Shown here: positions 1-11,462 of the stretch, one piece after another
How the letters are laid out: each line of letters starts with the position of its first letter
Numbering within the stretch: position 1 is the first letter of the stretch
Assembly: GCA_947396885.1 (NCBI GenBank)
Contig: OX377202.1
Location: 58,740,034-58,804,033 of the forward strand
Reading direction: 5' to 3'
DNA from: Heligmosomoides polygyrus polygyrus
Taxonomy: Eukaryota > Nematoda > Chromadorea > Rhabditida > Heligmosomidae
Length of the DNA: 64,000 nt
The notes under the pieces: model-generated
The model's database searches: none
Told to the model about the DNA's origin: nothing
Seen by the model: only the letters and a program-made list of their open reading frames with translations
Position numbers and translations under genes: made by a program

Positions 1-900
1 ACGGTATTAGTACGAGACCGAGTAGTGAGATTTATCATGGCGTCACTGTGCGCGCATTAGAGACGTAAATAATGCACTCAGATCAAAATCAATGTAGCCC
101 GAGATTAAGGACAATAACTCGTTTAAAAAGTGATAGTTGTCAAAACACGTACATTTGTTAGACACGGTGTCCTTATCATCGCATGTGAAGAAAATTTATG
201 GAACTAGTTTCAGTTATATTACACAAAAGGTGGAGTTAAGTAGCGGATGGAGGCCAAAACATGGTGCTTCGAAGTAAAAGCACTCGTGGTCCGTATAGCT
301 GGAAGTGATGAAGGCTACGAGAAGAAATCCAAAACACTACTCGATATGCATATGCAACTTTCCGGATCACAAAACAGCCAACCAGGTGGTGATCTGTTCT
401 TCCACTGGTGTTGGGATCATGGAACAGGAGCTGGGTTACTTGTTGTTATAGTTGAAACAACTCCTGGTTGATGTAGAGCTGCTTTTCTTTTCTAGTTGTA
501 TAGAAGTAGTGAGTTTTGGATTTGTTGCAAAGGTAAAGCCTTGTTTTTGTATATGAAACATGGACACGAGTTCTCTTACTAAATGCAAAGAGTGACAGTT
601 TGTCGCCTTGGTTTTGTGCTGAATAAATACTTAACTGATAACTTATTATGTAATTTGTGAAGCTGTTCCATGAAGGTAGTGTGAACTGGAACGAAGGTGA
701 CACTATGTCCGTGTTGTACCGTTATAAGAGCGTTTTGCGCTCCTATGTTTATCGATCGCTTCCAACTACAAGTTTAAATGCCGTTAGCCTGTGGCTGATT
801 ACTTGAGTATTTTAGAGCTGTGCTTAATTGCGTGAAATCGCGTTACGTGAGCAGGGACGGCATGATTTTGTAGCGCAGAAAATTTGCAGAAAGTCGTTAA
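1..900. other. Unassigned left edge
   Basis: No gene, RNA or repeat boundary could be supported here. The 74-codon ORF at 247-471 has no recognisable domain and no splice context that extends it. The stretch may be flanking or internal sequence of the gag-bearing retroelement that starts at 924. Confidence 0.4.
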
Positions 901-923
901 AGAAATAGAGAAGAAAGACAAAA

Positions 924-1727
924 TTAGGTTTCGAATTCCGCAAAAGAGTGCGGGTTTATGTATTGCGGCCCATTGCTACGAAATGGGTTTGGGAAGTTCA
1001 TTTGCGGATTTCTCCATGTGCGTCGTGGAGGTTGCTGAGGGTTGTTGTAGCGAGGTTTGCGGACGTTTCTACTATTATCGGGCGCACTAAGGTGATTTAT
1101 TTTGGCTTCCAGCTGTTCGATTTTAGTATTGACGGCAAGCGCATTTAAACTTTCAAGGAGTTCGTGGTCCTCCGCCCGCTCCTGCTTTTGGATTCTGTCT
1201 TCCTTCTCGGCATATGCTAATAACGTCAAAGTTGTCCGATTCTGGAAGTCTTCTTATTGCGCGGCGGATTTCTGGTCGCAGGCCTTTTATAAAAACATCT
1301 ATGGCCAGCCTATCAGGAATCTTTTTGTCCTCCCCTTGGAATGCCATTTTGGTCTTGGCTACGACTTTTCTTGCGAATTCAGCCACTGGCTCTTTTCCTT
1401 GGCGCATGTTGTGAAGTTCATCACGGATATTGCTCATGAAGCTTGGGACTTGAATTTCTGAGCTCACGCTGTGGTTAGCGTCTCCTAGTCCTTTTTCTGG
1501 TCTTTGGAAAGACTTTGGTACTTAAGTTTCGCACCGCTGGTTAGGTAGAGAGGCAACAGCGCTTTGGCGTGTTCGTGAGGTATATGAAGATTAGTGACAA
1601 GGTTTGCATAGTCCTCTAGGAATTCTTCAAAGGTTATGTCGTCGTTGCCTGAGAATTTTCCAACACGGTTATCCAGAAGTCGGCAGGATGTGCACAGCTG
1701 GGCGGGATCTAACACGCTAGCGGTCAT
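924..1727 (-). pseudogene. LTR-retrotransposon Gag fragment
   Basis: Three overlapping minus-strand frames (1485-1727, 1153-1467, 924-1229) together read as one Gag polyprotein. The N-terminal part has the retrotransposon Gag pattern of a small folded target (KFSGNDDITFEEFLEDY), then a segment with VAEFARKVV and a GLRPEIRRAI motif typical of the Gag capsid-like domain. The C-terminal part is a coiled coil followed by a Pro/Asn/Arg-rich tail (NNPQQPPRRTWRNP). Gag packages element RNA in the cytoplasm. No CCHC zinc knuckle, protease or reverse transcriptase follows, and two frame changes are needed, so this is a decayed fragment of a Gypsy- or Pao-like element. Family assignment is uncertain; the Gag call rests on composition and motif order. 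Confidence 0.7.
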
Positions 1728-1759
1728 TATCGAAACCTGTGTTTTTATTGGAGCTTCGT

Positions 1760-2925
1760 AGCTAGTTTTATTACCAGCTGAGCGAAGACCGGTACGCGTG
1801 GGAAGCTTTTTAGAGTTCCTGTGAGAAATGGTTACCCGTTGTAATGGAAAAATTTAGTGTTTTACGCTGTATGTAACTCAGCAGATGGTATACAAAGTTT
1901 GGTGGAAAGAATTTATCCTAGTTTTTAGCTTATAAAAGTTTTTTTTATTTTTTCGAGTTGACGTGTTAGTCAACAATTCCTTTCTTACCAAAAGGGAGAA
2001 GAAATAAAGAAAAATAAGATGGCAACAAAAATTTGAGAAGATGAAAAAAAGTGTAAAGATCATGTTTCTTTTGTCCTTATCCTTAATATTGAGCTGATGC
2101 TGGTTGAGTAGATGGGAAGCTCTCACAGTAAGTTGTCGTTGGAATTGGTGCTATTGCACCTCTAAAATTTATTGAAGACGAAACGAAACGTGAGACAATT
2201 CCGGTATATAGAATGTGGATAGTAGAATATGAAACGGAGAACGGTGGAGAGAGAGAGAGACAACTAGTGTTAATCGAGCTTTGCTTGCTCGTTTTTATTT
2301 ATTTTTAAACTGTATATTTTCATCGCCTTACTTCAAAATGAATTTTGTTGTGCGCTTTATTAACAAAATACGACCACAGTACATTTATTAGTAGTACTTT
2401 ACCGCGAGGGTGGCGTAGCCTGGCCAGGACTCATCGTAACACTGCTCAAATACCGGATTAGAGGGATTTTTCTCCCTGTCACACAAATGAACGGAATATA
2501 TAAACTTTTTGCCTCGCGGAATAGAGGTGGAGCAGCGGTGTGACATTGGCGCTCTCTTTTCTGTAAGAGAAAAGGAACAATAGATCGCAAAAATGGAAAA
2601 ACGTGGCGGCATAGTATTCAAATCAGGGGACGTGAGAGCATTTTGAGCATAAGCAGAAATTTATGAGGTTCAGACAACTTGCTGTGAACTTCTTATCTTG
2701 AAAAGTGAACGCCTTTTTTTGATACTACTACTTCACTAAGTAACAGTATGAAAAAATTATAAGAAAATATTCTTATGACCTATTTTTGGTTAATTTGTGC
2801 CGGGCACATACGCAGTGACACTAAATGGAAGTGTAAAAAACTCATGCAGCACTAACATCTTTTTTTAATTAGAGAGAATACAAATAGAGTGGTGTAAGAA
2901 AGGACGAGTAAACCGATCAAAAATG
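1760..2925. other. AT-rich stretch without recognised gene
   Basis: Low-complexity A/T runs and a short (GA)n run near 2250 are visible. Minus-strand ORFs here (for example 2388-2621) lack domains or splice context. It may include the 5' flank of the Gag fragment. Confidence 0.4.
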
Positions 2926-2929
2926 GGTA

Positions 2930-3092
2930 AAATAAACTAATGCGAGCCGGGACCTCCATATAATAACTCCGAGCGCCCACTGTGTTCAACAGTGTAGCGG
3001 TTGAACGCCCGGTGTTATTACTTGTTATTCCATTTTATTTTATGCAGCATAAGTTTACGAACAAAACGCTCAGTCCTCGCATTAGTTTATTA
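2930..3092. mobile_element. Short MITE with 16-bp terminal inverted repeats
   Basis: AATAAACTAATGCGAG near 2930 is answered by its reverse complement CTCGCATTAGTTTATT ending near 3090. The about 160 bp interior has no ORF. The size and paired ends fit a non-autonomous DNA transposon. The target duplication is not clear. Confidence 0.6.
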
Positions 3093-3099
3093 TATGTTC

Positions 3100-3460
3100 A
3101 GACATAAATATTATGTGCAACGACATCAAAAATAAAGAGGGCAGGTGTCAGCCTGACGGCCGAGCACCACCGAGCCAGACACCACTGTCTTCCCGAGAGG
3201 GCGATCTCTGTACTCCCTGGGTTGCGGGGGCTCTAAGTGGTGGCTTAACGGGGATCCCGATAGCCAGTGGACAAACTCCCGCACGGATAGTTTTAATGGG
3301 GCCCAATGGCGTCGGGTAAGACAAGGCTAGGCGTTACTGGGTGACCTAATCAATCTCCCGTGGATTGGCTATCCTTCTCTTCTACCGTACCCTACGTCCC
3401 ATCTCCCTACATGATTTCATCCCCTTACAATTTCCTTACACGTGAATGCAAAACAGCCGC
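3100..3460. other. GC-rich unassigned stretch
   Basis: GC-rich compared with its flanks and without a convincing ORF. The text resembles the 5' part of a mobile element, but no boundary or domain could be fixed. Confidence 0.3.
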
Positions 3461-3469
3461 ACGCCTAAT

Positions 3470-3640
3470 TTCTGATTACGCTATGTCGGCACTGTTTCCC
3501 GTAATCTGAGCTCCTGTTCCCCTCGAAGCTGCTAAGCCAGCGGACGCGTCCTCGGCTCCAGTGCACGGTGCGCTTGCGCGCCCCATCGCTAAAGGCTGAC
3601 CCAATCGATTGCACGGTGGGCGGTGTTTTACGTGTCATCG
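3470..3640 (+). repeat. Dispersed repeat R1, copy 1
   Basis: A roughly 170 bp unit including GACCCAATCGATTGCACGG and then GGTGTTTTACGTG. Related copies occur at 10030-10184 plus 11463-11490 (split by an insertion) and, inverted, at 8765-8880. This copy is uninterrupted across the point where the 10185-11462 element inserted, so it shows the empty site. Confidence 0.65.
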
Positions 3641-4094
3641 GTGACGTACATATTCGTCTTCGTTGGGTGTAGTGATCCGGACGAGATGCTTTCAGGAATG
3701 GCCAGACTGCGGCACACTCGCTCGAGAACGAGTGATACCACCACAACTCGACCGGACCGAGGGGAGGTCCCTCGGGCGAAGAAGACAGCGACGAAGACGC
3801 GCAAAGTTGGACGGTCTGTCGGCGCTCCACGTCGGACAACGGTGGTAGGTCCTCAGTTTCACGGCGATGGGATGCGCCGCTCAGCGTCTTATCACTAGCG
3901 GCCGTTATCTAGGCGTACAAGCACAAACAGGGATAACCCGAATAACGTCACCTTTGGGGAAGCCCTCGAATGATCTATTCAGCAGTAGTTTCTGCCGCAT
4001 ATTTAACAAGCGTCGTAGCTGTTTGGGTAAAGAGGCTATGCGAGAGGAGGGGTGCACTCTTTCCCATAACAGCTTAATACAACGTGGCGGCGCC

Positions 4095-4360
4095 TGACGA
4101 AAAATCGATAATATCGGCCGATACTTGTCTCCGGTGTTATTTTTCACCTGCTATAAAGTGCGATCGATCGGGTCTGGGCGAAATCTGATAACGCCGATCG
4201 AAAGATTGATAATGTGGGCCCGTTACTAGTCGCCCGATCGTGTACTTCCACCTACTATGGGTCCATTAGTCTGCCGTCACATTCGAGTGACTCCCACTTC
4301 GATCGTAGAATCAGGGCGAAAACCGATAAGGCCGATCGAAGAATAGATAATATTGATTGG
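4095..4360. repeat. Diverged tandem repeat, period about 135 bp
   Basis: Two units begin with GGCGAAAWCYGATAA and GCCGATCGAARRATWGATAAT near 4178 and 4315. A weaker related start lies near 4095. No coding potential was seen. Confidence 0.5.
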
Positions 4361-5324
4361 CAGCGAGTTACCCGTCGAACACCCACCTTTCGAAGCAGGC
4401 CATTTCTCGCCTGTTTTCGACGTTCGCACGTTAGGATCTCCTCACAGATTTTTTCATGCAGTGCACGTTTCCCTGTCCACCTGTTCGACACGTCCCACAG
4501 GAGTGTATGGGTTTGTGGCACACACAGAAGGACTTTTTACGCATGGCGGGAGAGTAGGATAGGATGGAATGGGCGCAGAGCGGCTCGGTCATTCATGTCA
4601 AGCGGTTGTACGCCTTAGTAGGAAGACTTACGAAGGCCTGATTTCGTCAGAAGTGGCCTAGCTCTGTCCACCACCTGTTGGAGCGCACTAGTGCTGTAAA
4701 ATTTCTAGTTCTGTGCTACACAACATCTGCGAGGTAGGACATCTGTGAGCCATGCGCTTGTCTTTCACTATACATCACTTCTTCATCTAAAATTGTAGGT
4801 TAAAACAGATGTAGGTGTTGCCTGCAAATAATGAGACCTAAGACTCACGTTACACATGGACTTCAAAGCAGCTGGTGTTCACCCTGATTTAGTTCGAGAA
4901 AGATGGTGTCATGACATCAAAGGGCCGACTCCGTGCTGAAGCATGACAAACGCTGAAGAAGAGAAAGTATAACTACTGCAGTTAAGCATGCTGTTCATGA
5001 AGCTCTACCCAAGGCATGCTATGAAAGTAGTATCTTATGCTCTCTCCATCATCTTTCGAATGTTGTTCTTAAGATCCTTCCTTTAGAGCCCGCTGGAATA
5101 AATGTCGATTCATCGTCGGGAACGGCCGATCCTCTCACTGCACTCACCTTAGTGTCTCCTTGTCTTGGCACATCTCTGTAAAACTAGTTTCGTTACACGA
5201 CCAGACAGTAGGGGACTAGCTGAGGCATCGCTGCTTCAGTGTTTTCTCGATTGATTATAACTTCATGGTTGTTTGGAACAGCTAGCTCTTGTGTCAGCCT
5301 TCTGACATAGTTTTCTTTTCACAG

Positions 5325-7268
5325 GGCAATAAGCTATCAAAGCGATTTGTTGGGATCCGGATGTCGAGAGTCCAAAAGGGAAGAGGACACATGAGGGCTC
5401 GCAAGCCTGGCACATCGACTGACGTGACGCATATGTTCCTCACCGGAAGCCCTCAAGCAGGCAAAGCGTCACCCATCAAGACTCGGAGACTCCACAAATC
5501 GTAGGTGCCTTGTCATTTTTGTTCTGTATCATGCTTGTGCAGAAGTCACCAATGAACATGTTGACTAACTATGACTTGTGTTGGCGCACTTGATGCTGAT
5601 TGTTTTTATGAACATCAGCCTTAGCGTTAGCCCTAGTGGTCGCAGGCAGGACGGAATTATTTCTGCGATGCAATTCTTGGCGAGTTCGGGATTATCTGTC
5701 ATTCTTTAGATCTTCTACACGTTCTATAGGACTAGCTGCGTTGAATAGTGAAATTCCTCCGTTGTCAGTTTATCTTATCCTACCACTTTCTTTTCAGAAA
5801 ACAGCTGAGCATTTCGAGATGTACCATCTGCAAGACTTCAAAGGGAGAACTAACGCCGTGCACTCGTTGTCAGAAGCAATGTCAGTTGGGAGTCTAAGAT
5901 ATTTTATTTCATTCCGTTATGTATTCCCTGTTTTTATACTTTGAAGACCAACCTGGTTGGAAGCGGCATTTTGTGGCTTTTCTCATTTCTACTAATCAAC
6001 GGTCTCACTTTATATTGTTTTTAGACCATCTGTCAAAGTGCATTCTGTTTCCACCGTCAATGGCTGCACGTGCGAAGGATACTAACTGGCTTTGCCCCAA
6101 GGTCCGTTCTGCAGGAGAGTCCGTGCTGCTTGTATGTAACTGCTTCAACCTTTTCAGTGTATTCGTTGTTCAGCCTGTGAGTTGATGATTGACGACCCGA
6201 CAAACGTTGAGTGCGCTAACTGCCTTCAAGCGTGGCATGGCGCTTGCAAACCAGCAAACAGCGTTGAACGTGATCGGCAGTGGTACTGTGACAGATGTTC
6301 GACCGCTTTCAGTCCGCACTGCAACGCGAAAAGGTAGTTCCCTTCAATCTCCTAACTTTGTAATAAAGTCGGTTTAAAGCACTGACTTGCTTCTGTGGAG
6401 TAGGTCGATGACAGGTGCCTTTCAGGAATTCCATTCAGAAATCACGAAGGCGTTCTAAAACACTACTGCATAATGCTTCCTCTCCTACGAGTCCATCGGG
6501 ATCTTCAAATGTGATAGACAGCGCTGGTGGCACTCCACGGAGGCGAGGAAGACCTCCTAAGGTCATCAAGAACTTGGGACATGTTGCTGTCACCGATGTT
6601 CCACTGCCATGCACTTCCACGTATGTATTTCAACCATTTTATTCACCTTTTCTATATTTTCAGTATTTTGTGCACAACATAGTTAAAAGTTGTACTGCAC
6701 CTCTTTTCACAAAGACATAGTATTATTTCTTAGCAGAGCAAGTGACACATTTTGACGGTTGTGCTCTAATTCTCGTTTATTTGAAACACTTTTAAAGAAC
6801 GGGACATTCTACTATATACATCTACCATTTTCACCAACCCGGACACTGTTAATTTTAAACTGAACACTATTTAGTAACAATACATTTATAGATAAGATGG
6901 ACATTCTGCTGGCAAGTCCTGTCTAAAGTCGGTTTAAAGCACTGAGTGTTAGTGTCTAAGGTTTAAATAGACACAGTGTAGTGAAGTTAAACTTGTATTT
7001 TTCAAAGAAAGTTTTTTTCTAAAAATTTGTCTTCATGGAATGTCTTAGGGAAAAATGGCTACACTGTTCGAATAAACGCAAAATTCTCATCATTCGACTT
7101 CAAACAATATTTTTAGGATTGTCCTAAAATGCTGGAAAGCAATGAATTTGCTGCCATGTTATGTCGCAAGATGGCTCGTTCTACACATTGTGTTGCACAT
7201 TGTAGGGACAGCGTAAATGATGCATTCATGCGTTTGAATCTAAAAACAGAAAAGCCAATCACAATAGA
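5325..7268 (+). CDS. Tandem PHD finger (DPF) and AT-hook module, KAT6/MOZ-like N-terminal part
   Basis: Exons 5325-5500, 5798-5880, 6025-6101, 6158-6333 and 6426-6620 join in phase with GT..AG introns (one only 56 bp). The first exon encodes a basic, KR-rich segment. PHD1 spans three exons: RCTICK, CTRCQKQ, YHLSKC, then NWLCPK joined to C. PHD2 follows directly: CSAC, VECANC, WHGAC, WYCDRC. Both fingers are complete C4-H-C3. The next exon carries an AT-hook (TPRRRGRPPK) in a Ser-rich linker. A further open exon, 7117-7268 (DCPKMLESNEF to KPITIE), has good splice sites, but its frame does not join 6620 directly, so an exon or alternative donor is missing. DPF modules read acetylated or unmodified histone H3 tails and occur in KAT6 (MOZ/MORF), DPF1-3 and PHF10. 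The same-strand MYST domain downstream favours KAT6. The start codon is not identified. Confidence 0.8.
6364..6385 (+). repeat. 22-bp exact intronic repeat, copy 1
   Basis: A 22-base word beginning TAAAGTCGG and ending AGCACTGA lies in the intron between the PHD2 exon and the AT-hook exon. It recurs exactly at 6924-6945. Confidence 0.8.
6924..6945 (+). repeat. 22-bp exact intronic repeat, copy 2
   Basis: Same 22 bases and same orientation as 6364-6385, 560 bp downstream in the next intron of the DPF gene. The sequence around the two copies differs. Confidence 0.8.
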
Positions 7269-7359
7269 GGTGCGCTATCAATCCCTACTATTAGATCAAG
7301 CTATCCGCTGTCTCTGCGAACGTGCTGTTCGTTGGTGGAACCATAATACATGTTGCTAA

Positions 7360-8190
7360 AAGCTTGTGGAGACCACACGGAGCCGTTACTGCATTGGGTG
7401 GAATAAGTAGTTTCCCCTTGTGCAGCGCTAGCACACTAGAGTCGGAGTTGTTCAGTCTGTCTCGTGGTTTCGCAGCACATATCTACGTGCAAGCTTTCGC
7501 GAGCCTCCCCAAAGTCACGTAGAAATGGAACAGTGGCCAATCTAAGGTGAGAGTTGTTAAAATGTGCTTGGACCCGTTGCCTCAATTTTCTTTACTTTTT
7601 CATTTTGCATTATTTATATATCCGCTGTCATGTTATTTCTTCCCGTTTATTTATGAGCCCAATAATGCATATGTTCACAAAATTCTGATAGAGTCCCCTC
7701 ACATTATAGCGCCTCCGGGTAATACACGACTCTCGATATAACGTAGATTTTCTCGGGAACCGGTCAGCTTAATTTATGTGAATACAAACCAACTCAGACG
7801 CGTCGGATACAACGCTACTACCGTTATACGGTCCTGAAAGAGAATGGTCTAAAGCGTATGTCTGGATGGGTATAACGAGTCATACGTGTATCAGGGGCTG
7901 TCCCTGGTATAAGCAGTTTAGGACGAAGTAGTAGGACTACTATCAGGCAATCTCTTGCCTGACACCTCTGGTTCCAGGAAGACTAGTAGACGACGATTCC
8001 AATAAGACTTCATTGGTTCCACAATGTATAACGAAGGCGGTGGTAGGACGGTGGAACGACGACGGGCAGGAGTAGTCCCACTGGCTTCCTGCTCTGGCTA
8101 TTTATCCTCGCTAGCCCGCCAGATCGTGACCCCTGACCACACCTATTGACTAGATGACTCTCCTGGGGTTAGCTGGCTGACCTACTGCAC
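7360..8190. other. Start of the large TE-filled intron
   Basis: No supported exon. Two overlapping ORFs at 7322-7741 have no recognised domain. The sequence becomes repeat-like toward 8 kb. Confidence 0.4.
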
Positions 8191-8194
8191 ATAC

Positions 8195-8310
8195 GAGCAT
8201 TCCCACCCATCAATTAATATAAAAAATGTGTCTTTTTTTGCCAAGTCGTTAAACCCAAGGAGTAGAGAGTCCTTGAAGTTGCAATGGAATCGGAGCCTCA
8301 TGAGTTCGGG
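8195..8310 (+). repeat. Inverted-repeat arm L (partner 12885-12998)
   Basis: The word TTGCCAAGTCGTTAAA and then CAATGGAATCGG in this arm reappear as reverse complements at 12885-12998, with small differences, over about 110 bp. The enclosed 4.6 kb contains CR1, foldback and SINE-like pieces, so the pair may be the ends of an older composite element. Confidence 0.6.
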
Positions 8311-8460
8311 GGTCTTGTACACCTGCGATGGCGATAAGCGGCTCGGAGCCAGTGGATAGTGCCGTTGCTTCATGCGAAGGAGGGCGGGGGTTTGATTCTT
8401 CTGCGCTGCTGCATCTTTGCATTTCAGTGGTTGAGATTTGAGGGATTCTGACGTATATAC
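8310..8460 (+). mobile_element. tRNA-like SINE-type repeat R2, copy 1
   Basis: Contains GCTTCATGCGAAGGAGGGCG and then GGGGGTTTGATTC, which resembles a pol III B-box (GGTTCGATTCC). Homologous segments occur at 11985-12160 (+) and 15835-16060 (-). The B-box-like word and several scattered copies suggest a tRNA-derived SINE. The A-box is weak here. Confidence 0.45.
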
Positions 8461-8764
8461 CGTTTTCTTGCCATCCTCACATTGAAAGGCTGGTTGCTTT
8501 GCCTGGTTTTAAGGTAGTTGTACGACGTTGCATACTGGTCTCTTTAGAATCTAGGATGGCACGTAAAAACCGTTGCCGGAGAACTGGTCCGCTTGGCATA
8601 GTGCCGAAGCGGCGCGCGGTTTTTCGTCGTGTCGTCTCGTGCACTCCACGCCTCCCTGTTCGCCACACCCCGGAGTCCCTTCCCTAGCCCAGTCTGGAGA
8701 CTCACTCTGCTCATCTGACTCTCGCCGCTCGCGCGTGACGGAATTTTTCGGGGACCAGTTCACA

Positions 8765-8880
8765 TGTAATCCGTAGAAACACCCCCGTGCAATCGATTGG
8801 GTCAGGCTTTCGCGATGGGGCGCGCGCTCACCGCGCAGTGGAGCCGACCACGCGGCATCGTCCGCTGGCTTGACAGCTTG
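8765..8880 (-). repeat. Dispersed repeat R1, inverted copy
   Basis: Carries CCGTGCAATCGATTGGGTC, the reverse complement of the R1 word at 3600 and 10160, with flanking similarity over about 110 bp. Confidence 0.6.
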
Positions 8881-9084
8881 GAGTGGGCTGGAAGGGATTA
8901 CACCACTTTTCCGTGCAGTACTTATGAGCACGACTCAGGGTATCAAGTAACGACGTGAGGGCAACGGATAAGGCATCGTATAGCATGTAGCATGTGATGA
9001 ATATACTTTGATAATGTACATGTACATGTACACTGATGATAATGTACACTGATACACTGATACATGTGATGTAATTTACTTTCA

Positions 9085-9640
9085 TTTTTCTAAAGCATTC
9101 GATAGGGTAGACCATTCTAGACTTATGCACAAACCTGAACATCTGAAGTTCCATCCCTTAGTGTGTAAATGAATACAAAATTGTTCAGAACGTAGTTTTC
9201 AGGTCAGGATAGGAGGTAATGCAAAAACCTGAAGATCTGAAGTTCCATCCCCTAGTGTGTAATTGAATACGAAATCGTTCAGAGCGTAGTTTTCAGGCCA
9301 GGATAGGAGGTACTTTTTGAGTCTGTAGGTTGGTGAAGAGCGAAGTTCCCCAGAGAGGGGTCCTTTCCGCAGTTCTGTTCGCTATGCAATCAATGGGAAA
9401 ATTGAATCAGGTACCGATGTGGTGAGAGTAGAGAGTGGAGAGAGATTGGAAAGGATTTATGAGTGGTTACCTCTTGCCCCTGAGAAAAGTGTACATATGA
9501 GGTTAGAAGGGTCGGAGTGCTCTGCTTGGTACTCGTTGTGAGGACAAATGTTGAATGCAGTGGTTAAGATGAAGGATTTGGGATTTTATTACAACAATGA
9601 GCAACTCAAACTGCCATGTCTCATCCCTAGAAGTCTTTTA
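9085..9640 (+). pseudogene. CR1/Jockey-type LINE reverse transcriptase fragment
   Basis: The + strand encodes FSKAFDRVDHSRLM, the reverse transcriptase motif around the palm aspartate in CR1/Jockey LINEs. It continues as KFHPLVC and SERSFQ, then a degraded VPQRGVLSAVLF (normally PQGSVLGPLLF), and later KMKDLGFYYNN, which parallels VTDLGFSYNN of the CR1 copy at 26.4-27.2 kb. Several stops and frame changes and an internal 94 bp tandem duplication make it inactive. The enzyme would copy LINE RNA at the integration site. Confidence 0.7.
9127..9314 (+). repeat. 94-bp tandem duplication inside the CR1 fragment
   Basis: Two adjacent units start at 9127 (GCACAAACCTGAACATCTG) and 9221 (GCAAAAACCTGAAGATCTG) and match over their length with about ten substitutions. 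The duplication repeats RT codons and breaks the frame. Confidence 0.85.
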
Positions 9641-10029
9641 TTTCATAATCGTGAAACTCTTACCATAGACATTATCACCAAAAGCATGTAGATTCTTTTA
9701 GCTTTCATTAAGATTAACTCTGAGCGGAGGTAAATCTTAAATCCGACGTTTTGGACCAAACTGATAGAATAGCAACGTCGAAATGGATGCGATCCTTTTA
9801 AAAAAATGTGCATCCTAAGAGGGCTGTATGAGCAAAACAGACTGTGTGACATATACACTCAGTAACCAACTGAATTTCACAACCACGAATCGTAAGAGCA
9901 CTTCCAAAGTGCATATGCTTAGAATTCACTGTGCTCCAGTTTCGTAATAGCTGTTGCAATGTGCTTCTCTTTAGCGTTTACCGTGAAATATGCCGTGTCG
10001 TGACTGCAAAATGGCCCCACGCCCAACTT

Positions 10030-10184
10030 CGAATTACGCCAAGTTGGCACTGTTTTCCGTAATCTAAGTTCCTGTTCCCCTCGAAGCTACTAAGCCGGCG
10101 GATGACGTGTCGTCGGCTCCACTGCATGGTGCGCGCGCGCCTCATCGCGAAAGCCTGACCCAATCGATTGCACGGGAGGGGGTG
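10030..10184 (+). repeat. Dispersed repeat R1, left half of a split copy
   Basis: Matches 3470-3610 including the GACCCAATCGATTGCACGG word and stops at the target duplication AGGGGGTG (10177-10184). The missing right part (GTGTTTTTACGTGCCATC) lies at 11467-11490 beyond the inserted element. Confidence 0.75.
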
Positions 10185-11462
10185 GGCGCTATGTGACAAC
10201 GGAGGGGTTAGGAAAATTCAAAAAAATATATATGCCTAGGTAGACATTTATGTAAGCAATACAAAACCACTTACCATTTAACCGGAATGGTCCTCCATGT
10301 TGCTTGGGGGGGGGGGGGGGTCGTCCGAGTATCTGTTCTGTGCTCTCCTCCGCTGACGCGGAGGAGAGCACAGATTTGGGCAAGAGAAGGGACTCCGGGA
10401 TGTGGCCGAGTTACGCACCCGTGTTCACATAACCTACACCCCGGAGTCCCTTCTCTTGCCCAAATCTAAATTCCCCCTCGCTTCCATCCCCCTCGGCGCG
10501 CCTCCCCTTCCTCCCGAATCCACCCCCCCCCCCCCCTCGCTCCAACCTCACTCGGCACGCCTACCCCTCCTCCCTCGCTCCCACATCATACACAAGTAAA
10601 AAAAAACTCTAAACAAAAAAAAAACATGAAAACACCGCGGCCGTGAACTTCGGCGGGCAATTTAAAGGGCGGGCTCCTACTATCGGACGTGGGTCCTGCA
10701 GCGAAGATGATATTGCACGAGGAGAGAGAACGGAGGCGTGGAGTGCGCGAGACGGCGCGACGAAAAACCATTCCAAGCGGACCACTTCACCGGTCTCCAG
10801 GCATCTCGCCCCCCGCGACCGCAGTCTCGGCGCACGAGCCCTGCTTTGTTTCGCGTCTGGTGACTCGCCACACCCCGGAGTCCCTTCCCTAGCCCAATCT
10901 GTGCTCTCCTCCGCGACAGCGGAGGAGAGCACAGAAAAGGCCGGACTCTTCCGTCTGGAGTCTAACCTACCACGTTCGGAACCGCGCTCGCGGGGGCGAG
11001 TGGCGCGTTGCACGGCCGCGGTGAGTTTTTATGTTTTTTGTCTAGAGTTTTTCAGAGTTTTTTATATTTGTATATGATGTGGGAGGGAGGGGGAGGCGTG
11101 CCGAGGGGGGTGAGAGCGAGGGTAGTGGATTCGGGAGGAAGAGGAGGCGCGCCGAGGGGGATGAGAGCGAGGGGGGATTCAGATTTGGGCAAGGGAAGGG
11201 ACTCCGGGGTGTAGCCCTGTTACGCACCCGTGTTTAAATTGCCTACACCCCGGAGTCCCTTCCCTTGCCCAAAATTTGGAAGCAAGTTAAAAAGAGGAGT
11301 ATCTCTCCTCAGGCTTTAAGTTACTCGGACGACCCCCCCCCAAGCAACATGGAGGGTCATTCTGGTTAAATGGTAAGTGGTTTTGTATTGCTTACATAAA
11401 TGTCTACCTAGGCATATATTTTTTTTTGAATTTTGCTAACCCCTCCGTTGTCACATAGCGCC
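10185..11462. mobile_element. 1.28-kb foldback DNA element with perfect 8-bp target duplication
   Basis: The ends GGCGCTATGTGACAAC and its complement GTTGTCACATAGCGCC are flanked by identical AGGGGGTG at 10177-10184 and 11463-11470. The outer inverted repeat runs about 140 bp, and further inverted homology makes arms of about 470 bp each around a 330 bp centre (10660-10990). Inside each arm lies a roughly 100 bp hairpin module (10373-10470 and 11178-11275). Two perfect short palindromes of the word CTGTGCTCTCCTCCGC occur at 10338-10373 and 10892-10930. No transposase ORF is visible. An 8-bp duplication fits hAT, Merlin or P-type transposases; long arms resemble Foldback or MULE elements. Superfamily undetermined. 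Confidence 0.85.

Noticed and set aside
10609..11077. Long overlapping ORFs on both strands (134-144 codons)
   Set aside because: They lie in the GC-rich centre of the 10185-11462 foldback, and matching ORFs on opposite strands are expected of a palindrome.
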